DNA of 11,884 nucleotides from RGIG5579 sp045597125 (GTDB taxonomy: Bacteria > Bacillota > Clostridia > Oscillospirales > SIG627), in the NCBI GenBank assembly GCA_045597125.1, contig JAZODR010000005.1, positions 1 through 11,884 of the forward strand, given 5' to 3'. Positions within the stretch are counted from its first letter, which is position 1. Each line of letters begins with the position of its first letter. Shown one piece after another: positions 5,843 through 11,884 of the stretch. The translations under genes were made by a program, and so were the position numbers. The notes beneath the pieces were generated by a model, which had not been told where the DNA came from, made no database searches, and saw only the letters and a program-made list of their open reading frames with translations.

Positions 5843-8800
5843 TTATCTGCAAGCTACAGCCTTCTGGATGTAGCACAAGAATGCCTGAGCATTTTTTTGA
5901 TTTTCATTGCCGTCATCGGTTGCAAGCTCATATGCCATACCTTCAATAGAAGCGGTGTAGGTCATATACGCCTGACCCTCTGCATTCTGAACAGAAATTA
6001 CAAACTCCTGATCCAAAACCTCGTGTGAAAAGAAGATATCAGCAGAAATGGTGTTGCCATCTACAGTAGCCGCAAATTCCTTGCCTTCTACTTCAAACTT
6101 TGCATCTGCGGGAGCGGCTGCATTCAAGGTAACGGTCAATCTCACGCCAGCCGCATCGCTCATCAGCAAGGTCGCTTTAGCACTTACAATTTCATCGCCA
6201 AGCTCACCCTTTTCAGCGGAAGGAGTGGATACAACTTCATTATAGGTCAAGATGTTATCCTTGCCAAGATTGTAAACATTGTGGAATTCGATGATGGCAT
6301 CTGCATAAGCCTTCCACTTTGCATTGTTAGCCCAAGCAGTCTGTGCAAGCTCTGCAAGACCAACGATGCTGTAGGTTTCATCGGTCATAAAGTCGCTGGT
6401 AATCTTGAAGGTCTTATCAAACTGTGCAAGACCGATTCCGTCAATAACGAAAGAGTAATAGCCCTGATGTTCTTCAAGGTTAGCCTTAGTGCCCTCAGCC
6501 AGAACTACATCGTCCATAGTAACCTTGTAATTAAAGGCAGCACCAATATTATTAACATTGTCAATATTCAGCAGGAAGCGAACACCCAGTCTGTCAGCCA
6601 GACGAATAGTAGCGCCTTCCAGCTTAACGGGGAGGAATCCTTTGATTACGATTCTTCCATCTTCATTTACGGGAGCACCTGCACCAGAGATTGCGGGAGA
6701 TTCGGTAACATCACACTCAGAATTCGCGGGGAGTATCGCATAGGTGCGCTCCATCCAATCCTCAGTCTGATTCAAAACAATCTTACCGGTAAGCTCCTTG
6801 ATAACAATGTCAGTATCAGCATTGATGTTGATTGGTTCACCATTTGCAGCAAAGCTATCAAATTCAACCTCGCCGTACAGTGCTAGAGGCTGTTCTGCTA
6901 CCTGCTCACCAGTGATGGTAGCGGTCTTGCCTTCTGCCATGGTTACCATTGTTTGGTAAGTGCTCTTTGTATAACCAGAGATGAGAGGACGACCATTTAC
7001 AGTATTGAAAGTACCGCCCTTAATGGTCACAGCAACGTTACCATTAACCGTCTTTCCACTTGCAGTACTACCAGAGGTATAGGTGGTTCCACCAACTACT
7101 TCACCGTTGAAGGTGCCGCCATTAATCTCGAGAGTAACATCGCCGTTCGTGATACCGTTTCCTCTGGTGCCGCCGGTAATAACAACGTTCTGGTTATTAT
7201 TGGTTGCATTCCAGGGGTTAAAAGTACCTCCGTTTACGACAGTCTTTACTTTGCCATCTACAGCGCCGCCGCCATTGCTTCCAAAGAAGCCAATGAAAGT
7301 ACCGCCGTTAATAGTATTCAAAATGGCACTTTCCGCAGTAGTATTCGCATGATTCGCACTACCGCCGCCATACACATAAGACTTCTTGGCATCAAAGCCG
7401 GAGCCATTTTCGCCGGGAGCATGGAAGGTATTTGTAATGGTGCCGGTAAAGGTAGCTGCACTACCGCAGTAAATTGATGCGTTAGTATCGGCATTGCCTG
7501 CGCCGCCGTAGAAATTATTGGTAATGCTGGTGCAGTCACCTGCAGAAAGACCGCCGTACCAAGTATTGTTAATGGTACCTGCGTAAACTTTGTTGGCTAC
7601 AGTCGTTGCACTGACAGCACCGCCACCATAATATACGCCATTAAAGATACCGCCGGTAATCGTATTGGTAATCGGAGCGTTGCCAATTGAAACTGCGCCG
7701 CCGCCGTAATATGCACCATTGAACTCACCACCGGAGATGTTGTTAATGATTGCAGTGCAATTGTTCGCACCGTTTCCGCTATCCTGACCGCCGTAATAAT
7801 TGCCGTTAAACTCACCACCGGAGATGTTGTTGGTTACACTGGCTACACCGAGACGACCGGCGCCAACATAATCATGATTGAAAGTACCGCCGGAAACGTT
7901 ATTTTCAACAGCAATACGGCAATTCTGCTTGGAACCCATTAAGCAACGACCGCCAAAGGTACCGCCGGAAATGTTATTGATAACCTTATAACCGGAGCCC
8001 ACTACACCGTATCCAGAACCGGAGACAGGTGCAAACTCACCGCTAAAGGAGCCACCGTAAATGCTGAAAACAGTATCGCATGTAGCTGTACCGGCACGGG
8101 ACATAGCACGGATATTCGCTCCATTAAATTTTCCTTTGTAAAAGCTAGTCTCCAACTTTTGGTTAACTACGTTCGCGCCGTTACCGGAACCGTTACCACC
8201 GTAAATGGTGGCAAAAGTTGCAGTATTGCCCAAGGAAATATGACTGACAACGGAATCCACAACACCTGCATTAGTAGCGCCTTTGGATCCGCCACTGAAG
8301 TTGCCAAATACAGGAGTACCGAGCAAGTAGTTGGTAATTGTTCCTACAGTGCCCTCTGTAGTACCGCCGTAAATATCCAAGTTAGTAGTGCCATCAATGC
8401 TCTGGAACGTAGGACTTCCCTCAATCACGTTAACAACATTGTTTGTAACGCTGGTTGATCCGGCGCCGTGGAACTCACAATGGAATTTAGTATCATTACC
8501 GGAAATGAAGTTATAAATATCACTTTCAAATTTGTTGGTGACATCTGTACCTGACGCGGTAAAGTTATAGAAGGTACCGCCTGAAATCTCGTTACATACG
8601 GAGGCAGGCTGATAATCATGTTTACTTCTATCAGCACCTGCGAAGAAGCCGGTGCCTGCAACCACGCTACCGTCCTCTGCCAGACTGCCAAAGATACCGC
8701 CGGAAATCTTATTGTGAACCGTAACGGTTTCGTTTAAAGTTACCGTATGCTTTTCATCAAGAGTAATGGTTTTCGAAATAGGAGTGCTTTCTGCAAACTG

Positions 8801-10168
8801 GTCGCCATAGCGTACGGCAGCGAATTTCGAAAGCGCACCACCGCGAACCTCGTTGACAACCGTACCGGTTGCCTGAAGAGCGCCATAATAACCAGCCTCT
8901 GTGCCTTTACCCAAGGTACCACCGGTCATCAAGAAATGATAGTTACCAAAAAGTTTGGTTGCACTTTCGGGAGCTGAGCTGGTATTCGGGTTGGGACAAG
9001 ACTGAATGAAAGAGGTATAGGTGGGAATCGTGCTGCTATCCTCATGAACCTCTACGGTCATATCGCCAACCCACATACTAAGAGTAGCCAGACGAATACT
9101 GGAAATGTATCCCCCGCGGAAAATCACTTTGGTATCGCCCACGAAGGTTTCGTTAAAAACCGTAGAGCCATCATCACCGTAAATGTACGCTACATCGCCG
9201 GAACGCATCTCAACAGTTGCTTTAGCAACAGGAGATACCCCCTTTCTGGCGCATGCTCTTGGATAGTCGTATGTTTCATCAGAAGCCTTACCGTTATCCA
9301 AAACCACGGAGGCAGAAAGGTTGCAGGGCTTAACCAGACAATTTGAGGTAATATTGTTACCGGGCGCGAAAGTTGCAGTTTCAGCAGCTGCCTTTACTGC
9401 GTCAACATTGCTGGCAGTAAAGGTAGGATTCACAGCTTCTACTTTATAGCCAAAAATCTCGCCATTGGTAGTTGCATCGCCGTCAAAACCTACGGCAGCA
9501 AGGAGAAAATCGGATCCAAAGCTACCGCTAAAGGTAACGTCTTTACCAAAAACGATGCCGGTCTCAAGAAAACCGTTGTTGGAATTGGCAGCAAGTTTAT
9601 CTGCATCCCAACCAACAAAAGCATCCATGGTATCGCAGTCGCCATAATATTTAATGGTATTAGAATTGGTAAAGGAAACATTTTCAAATACTACCTTACC
9701 GCTACCTGCGAAAATCGTAGCGCCGCCCATACTTGTACCAAAATTTACATTGGTAAAATAGTAGTCATTGGCTGCAGTATATGAACGAACGGCTGTACTG
9801 CTTGGAACCCTAATGTTTATCTTAGCGCTTTCACCGCGGATAATAATCGGAAGCTTCGTACCATCTGCGCGGAAGATGGTAGGGATAGCCCAAAAAAGAT
9901 TCCTGTTTTTATTGGTGCCAGTAACAACAATACTGTTATCTTGTCTAGAAGATACAATTTCTAAGACGTCGTCTTTGCCCCATTCTGCAGTTGTAGCTTT
10001 CGAAAGGCATTCACGGATAGTACTGCCATCGGTATCTACCGTATAGGTAACCGTAGCCGTAGGGATTCTGCTGTCACTTGCGCTGGCGCCCATGATGAGC
10101 ACACCTGCGATACAAGCGCACAGAAGCACTGCCGCGAGAAGCATCGACCAAAGTTTTGCTTTTCTCAT
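5843..10168 (-). CDS. Giant secreted glycine-rich repeat protein, 1441 aa
   Basis: Residues 1-30 are a signal peptide: basic start MRKAK, a long hydrophobic core and ASA before the likely cleavage site. About residues 35-470 form a beta-rich N-terminal region. From about 486 to 1060 runs an array of degenerate repeats with the core [N][N/T/K]I[S/T/N]GG[T/E/I]F followed by Tyr/Gly-rich turns such as YYGGG. This pattern is typical of right-handed beta-helix or adhesin-like proteins. Residues 1180-1300 and 1328-1441 look like two related compact modules. No LPxTG sorting motif or C-terminal membrane anchor is present, so it is released or held by a non-sortase mechanism. The ATG has GGAGG 8 nt upstream. 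Adhesion or polysaccharide interaction is inference only. Confidence 0.85.
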   Translation of the reverse strand: MRKAKLWSMLLAAVLLCACIAGVLIMGASASDSRIPTATVTYTVDTDGSTIRECLSKATTAEWGKDDVLEIVSSRQDNSIVVTGTNKNRNLFWAIPTIFRADGTKLPIIIRGESAKINIRVPSSTAVRSYTAANDYYFTNVNFGTSMGGATIFAGSGKVVFENVSFTNSNTIKYYGDCDTMDAFVGWDADKLAANSNNGFLETGIVFGKDVTFSGSFGSDFLLAAVGFDGDATTNGEIFGYKVEAVNPTFTASNVDAVKAAAETATFAPGNNITSNCLVKPCNLSASVVLDNGKASDETYDYPRACARKGVSPVAKATVEMRSGDVAYIYGDDGSTVFNETFVGDTKVIFRGGYISSIRLATLSMWVGDMTVEVHEDSSTIPTYTSFIQSCPNPNTSSAPESATKLFGNYHFLMTGGTLGKGTEAGYYGALQATGTVVNEVRGGALSKFAAVRYGDQFAESTPISKTITLDEKHTVTLNETVTVHNKISGGIFGSLAEDGSVVAGTGFFAGADRSKHDYQPASVCNEISGGTFYNFTASGTDVTNKFESDIYNFISGNDTKFHCEFHGAGSTSVTNNVVNVIEGSPTFQSIDGTTNLDIYGGTTEGTVGTITNYLLGTPVFGNFSGGSKGATNAGVVDSVVSHISLGNTATFATIYGGNGSGNGANVVNQKLETSFYKGKFNGANIRAMSRAGTATCDTVFSIYGGSFSGEFAPVSGSGYGVVGSGYKVINNISGGTFGGRCLMGSKQNCRIAVENNVSGGTFNHDYVGAGRLGVASVTNNISGGEFNGNYYGGQDSGNGANNCTAIINNISGGEFNGAYYGGGAVSIGNAPITNTITGGIFNGVYYGGGAVSATTVANKVYAGTINNTWYGGLSAGDCTSITNNFYGGAGNADTNASIYCGSAATFTGTITNTFHAPGENGSGFDAKKSYVYGGGSANHANTTAESAILNTINGGTFIGFFGSNGGGAVDGKVKTVVNGGTFNPWNATNNNQNVVITGGTRGNGITNGDVTLEINGGTFNGEVVGGTTYTSGSTASGKTVNGNVAVTIKGGTFNTVNGRPLISGYTKSTYQTMVTMAEGKTATITGEQVAEQPLALYGEVEFDSFAANGEPININADTDIVIKELTGKIVLNQTEDWMERTYAILPANSECDVTESPAISGAGAPVNEDGRIVIKGFLPVKLEGATIRLADRLGVRFLLNIDNVNNIGAAFNYKVTMDDVVLAEGTKANLEEHQGYYSFVIDGIGLAQFDKTFKITSDFMTDETYSIVGLAELAQTAWANNAKWKAYADAIIEFHNVYNLGKDNILTYNEVVSTPSAEKGELGDEIVSAKATLLMSDAAGVRLTVTLNAAAPADAKFEVEGKEFAATVDGNTISADIFFSHEVLDQEFVISVQNAEGQAYMTYTASIEGMAYELATDDGNENQKNAQAFLCYIQKAVACR
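6989..8731 (-). repeat. Coding repeat array of the giant protein
   Basis: At least a dozen copies of a unit with core [S/T/N]GG[T/E/I]F occur. The central block (residues 731-913) has unit starts at about 731, 756, 780, 809, 835, 859, 884 and 913, so a period of 24-29 residues. Some units are nearly identical in DNA: 7722-7744 and 7809-7831 match exactly over 23 bases, 87 bp apart. Most others are diverged, which suggests old duplications with a few recent ones. Confidence 0.85.
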
Positions 10169-10277
10169 TGATTTTTCCTCCTAAAAATTGTCTATCACCT
10201 TTGATGATAGCAAGGATGATTTACCAAGCGGATTCACCCCTTTATCTAAAAATATGGGAGATAACCCACTTTGATTC
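10169..10277 (-). other. Long 5' leader of the giant protein gene
   Basis: The inferred untranslated leader contains two small inverted repeats when read on the minus strand: TTATCT paired with AGATAA around 10240-10262, and CTATCA paired with TGATAG around 10192-10210, just before the ribosome site. No known riboswitch class was recognised. It may affect mRNA stability or translation. Confidence 0.4.
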
Positions 10278-10283
10278 CTTATC

Positions 10284-10312
10284 ATTCTATACCAAAGAAA
10301 ACGATTTGTCAA
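10284..10312 (-). promoter_or_regulatory. Promoter of the giant protein operon
   Basis: On the minus strand a perfect TTGACA (10307-10312), 17-bp spacer and TAGAAT (10284-10289) give a strong sigma-A promoter. Transcription would start near 10277, leaving a leader of about 110 nt before the ATG at 10168. Confidence 0.85.
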
Positions 10313-10337
10313 GTTGTTTCCGGAAAAATCTTTTGGA

Positions 10338-10376
10338 TTAAAAAAGGGTGCATCCCTTTCGGAATGCACCCTTTAT
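10338..10376 (-). terminator. Rho-independent terminator of gapA
   Basis: An 11-bp stem AAAGGGTGCAT (10343-10353) with ATGCACCCTTT (10364-10374) is followed on the minus strand by a run of T. It begins about 10 nt after the gapA stop and separates gapA from the promoter of the giant protein gene. Confidence 0.92.
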
Positions 10377-10384
10377 TTTTGTTT

Positions 10385-11389
10385 TTAGATTTCTGCGAAG
10401 TACTTAATGGTACGAACCATCTGGCTGGTATAGGAGTTCTCATTGTCATACCAAGAAACTACCTGTACCTGATAGGTTTCGTCATCAATCTTGGAAACCA
10501 TGGTCTGAGTAGCATCGAAGATAGAGCCTGCGGTAGCGCCTACGATATCGGAAGATACAATCTCGTCGGTGTTGTACTCGAAGGACTCGGTAGCAGCAGC
10601 CTTCATAGCAGCATTGATACCCTCAACAGAAACATCCTTGCCCTTAACAACTGCGATAAGGATGGTGGTAGAACCGGTGGGGGTGGGAATTCTCTGAGCT
10701 GCGCCGATGAGCTTGCCGTTCAGCTCGGGAATAACCAGACCGATTGCCTTAGCAGCACCGGTAGAATTGGGAACGATATTAACAGCGCCGGCTCTTGCTC
10801 TGCGGAGGTCGCCCTTTCTGTGGGGACCGTCGAGAATCATCTGGTCGCCGGTGTAAGCGTGAACAGTGGTCATGATACCGCTCTGAATGGGAGCGTAATC
10901 ATTGAGCGCCTTTGCCATGGGAGCAAGGCAGTTGGTGGTGCAGGAAGCAGCGGAAATAACGGTGTCTTCCTTGGTCAGGGTCTTATGGTTTACATTGTAA
11001 ACGATGGTGGGAAGATCTTTGCCTGCGGGAGCAGAGATAACAACCTTCTTCGCGCCTGCTGCGATATGAGCAGAAGCCTTTTCCTTAGAGGTGTAGAAAC
11101 CGGTGCACTCCAGAACTACGTCAACGCCAATCTTGCCCCAGGGAAGATTTGCAGCGTCCTTCTCACAATAGATGGTGATTTCCTTACCATCTACGATAAT
11201 GGAGTTCTCAGTAGCTTCAACAGTCTTGTTGTAGCGACCCTGAGCAGAGTCATACTTCAGAAGATGAGCGAGCATCTTGGGATCGGTCAGGTCGTTGATA
11301 GCAACTACTTCGTAGCCTTCAGCAGCGAACATCTGACGGAATGCGAGACGGCCGATACGACCGAAACCATTAATAGCAACTTTAACCAT
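10385..11389 (-). CDS. gapA: Glyceraldehyde-3-phosphate dehydrogenase
   Basis: This glycolytic enzyme of the cytoplasm oxidises glyceraldehyde-3-phosphate to 1,3-bisphosphoglycerate with NAD. The 334-residue length is standard. Visible motifs are the NAD-binding start INGFGRIGR (6-14), Asp33 favouring NAD, the catalytic SCTTNC with Cys150, His177, and the C-terminal SWYDNE (312-317). The ATG at 11387-11389 is chosen because it follows GGAGG at about 9 nt and begins MVKVAINGFG like the family. An upstream frame from 11431 adds 14 residues through the leader and is not supported. It has its own promoter and terminator, so it is monocistronic, unlike the gap-pgk-tpi operons of many Firmicutes. 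The symbol gapA is used for the glycolytic form; a gapB role cannot be strictly excluded. Confidence 0.96.
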   Translation of the reverse strand: MVKVAINGFGRIGRLAFRQMFAAEGYEVVAINDLTDPKMLAHLLKYDSAQGRYNKTVEATENSIIVDGKEITIYCEKDAANLPWGKIGVDVVLECTGFYTSKEKASAHIAAGAKKVVISAPAGKDLPTIVYNVNHKTLTKEDTVISAASCTTNCLAPMAKALNDYAPIQSGIMTTVHAYTGDQMILDGPHRKGDLRRARAGAVNIVPNSTGAAKAIGLVIPELNGKLIGAAQRIPTPTGSTTILIAVVKGKDVSVEGINAAMKAAATESFEYNTDEIVSSDIVGATAGSIFDATQTMVSKIDDETYQVQVVSWYDNENSYTSQMVRTIKYFAEI

Positions 11390-11424
11390 GGGAATAATCC
11401 TCCGTATGTTAATAAATTTGATTT

Positions 11425-11448
11425 GGAACATCCAAAATACGATGTTCC
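11425..11448 (-). promoter_or_regulatory. Hairpin in the gapA leader
   Basis: Arms GGAACATC (11425-11432) and GATGTTCC (11441-11448) are perfect inverted repeats with an 8-nt loop. They lie just downstream of the inferred gapA start site. The element could be an operator, or a 5' hairpin that stabilises the abundant gapA mRNA. Confidence 0.5.
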
Positions 11449-11460
11449 GTACCTATCTAT

Positions 11461-11489
11461 ATTTTAACGCAAAAATTAAAAATATACAA
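11461..11489 (-). promoter_or_regulatory. Promoter of gapA
   Basis: On the minus strand TTGTAT (11484-11489), 17-bp spacer and TAAAAT (11461-11466) make a plausible sigma-A promoter in a very AT-rich stretch. Transcription would start near 11454, giving a leader of about 65 nt. Confidence 0.65.
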
Positions 11490-11530
11490 TAGTTTTACGA
11501 AAAATATTTTCATATATTTGACGATTTTTT

Positions 11531-11564
11531 TGCAATATTCCGAGATTCCTTCCAAAATATTGCA
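11531..11564. repeat. 9-bp inverted repeat between gapA and the next gene
   Basis: TGCAATATT (11531-11539) and AATATTGCA (11556-11564) are exact inverted copies separated by 16 bp. The site lies upstream of the divergent gapA promoter and of the plus-strand partial gene, a position suited to a regulator binding site. In AT-rich DNA chance occurrence is possible. Confidence 0.4.
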
Positions 11565-11643
11565 TAATCCGCCTTCAAAAAGGTAAATACTTCTTCCATA
11601 ACCGCCGAAACAGCCCTGATCGGCGTAAAATGTGAGGTACCAT

Positions 11644-11884
11644 ATGGAAAAGAAAATGGAAAATCCGAATATCCTTCTGCTGGAGGATATCTACAAAAGC
11701 ACCGCGCTCAGCGCCAACACCCTGACAGCGATCATTGAAAAGACGGAGGATGACGGACAAAAGAGCCTGCTCTCCTCCATGCTTGAGACCTATGAACACT
11801 TCGCAGGAGAGGCCAAGAAGCGACTGCGGAATCTGGACGTACAAATGAAATCACCGGGAATGCTCGAAAAGCTCCCCTCGGAGG
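11644..11884 (+). CDS. Unknown helical protein, N-terminal part, cut by the window edge
   Basis: About 80 residues are visible, starting MEKKMENPNILLLEDIY and running off the right end. The composition is strongly helical and charged, with no membrane segment or signal peptide. The pattern (LLEDIY, then repeated Leu/charged heptads with MLETYEHFAGEAKKRL) suggests a helical-bundle protein like uncharacterised proteins seen in gut Clostridia. No function is claimed. The ATG at 11644 has GAGG 6 nt upstream; the Met at residue 5 is an alternative with a weaker site. It is divergent from gapA, with 254 nt between them. No convincing promoter was found. Confidence 0.65.
   Translation, partial: MEKKMENPNILLLEDIYKSTALSANTLTAIIEKTEDDGQKSLLSSMLETYEHFAGEAKKRLRNLDVQMKSPGMLEKLPSE

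Noticed and set aside
6989..8731. Possible CRISPR array, because of regularly spaced short repeats
   Set aside because: The repeats are in frame inside one long gene, are degenerate, and encode a consistent protein motif; there are no unique equal-length spacers and no cas genes.
5843..10168. Lipoprotein signal in the giant protein (Cys near residue 19)
   Set aside because: The residues before the cysteine do not make a good lipobox and the hydrophobic core continues beyond it to an ASA cleavage site.
10271..11467. 398-aa plus-strand frame opposite gapA
   Set aside because: It is the antisense shadow of gapA and crosses its terminator and promoter; GAPDH on the other strand has all family motifs.

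Overview
The window looks like chromosome of a Gram-positive anaerobe, most likely a gut-type member of the Clostridia. Supporting signs are strong AGGAGG-like ribosome sites, near-consensus sigma-A promoters, tRNAs with encoded CCA, a flavodiiron protein fused to rubredoxin, Firmicute-type PssA and ComF, and a huge secreted repeat protein. Assignment below class level is not possible by eye.

Left part (1-2545), AT-rich and mostly minus strand. Positions 1-246 hold no gene but a dense cluster of hairpins. Next come two small membrane proteins of unknown function (109 and 55 aa) read as one operon from a good promoter (824-852). A short protein-like remnant without a start codon follows (880-1023). 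Then an orphan ethanolamine permease of the EutH family (1223-2317, TTG start) is flanked on both sides by directly repeated copies of a ~131-bp element. That element carries a rho-independent terminator hairpin with a compensatory base change between the copies. No other eut gene is present.

Middle part (2546-5669). tRNA-Leu(TAA) and initiator tRNA-fMet(CAT) are read leftward from a perfect TTGACA-17-TATAAT promoter. Divergently, pssA (phosphatidylserine synthase) and comF (DNA-uptake/phosphoribosyltransferase-like protein) form a translationally coupled pair. A bidirectional terminator separates comF from the convergent flavodiiron-rubredoxin gene, which would reduce O2 or NO.

Right part (5669-11884). 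A minus-strand operon encodes a 1441-aa secreted protein with a long array of glycine-rich 24-29-residue repeats and two related C-terminal modules. It is followed after 15 nt by a coupled 52-aa protein. It has its own promoter and a ~110-nt leader. Upstream is gapA (glycolytic GAPDH) with its own promoter, a leader hairpin and a terminator. The start of an unknown helical protein runs off the right edge on the plus strand.

Most genes are housekeeping (lipid synthesis, glycolysis, translation) and not an obvious single pathway. The least ordinary parts are the repeat-bounded eutH cassette, the hairpin cluster at the left edge, and the giant repeat protein with its small coupled partner.
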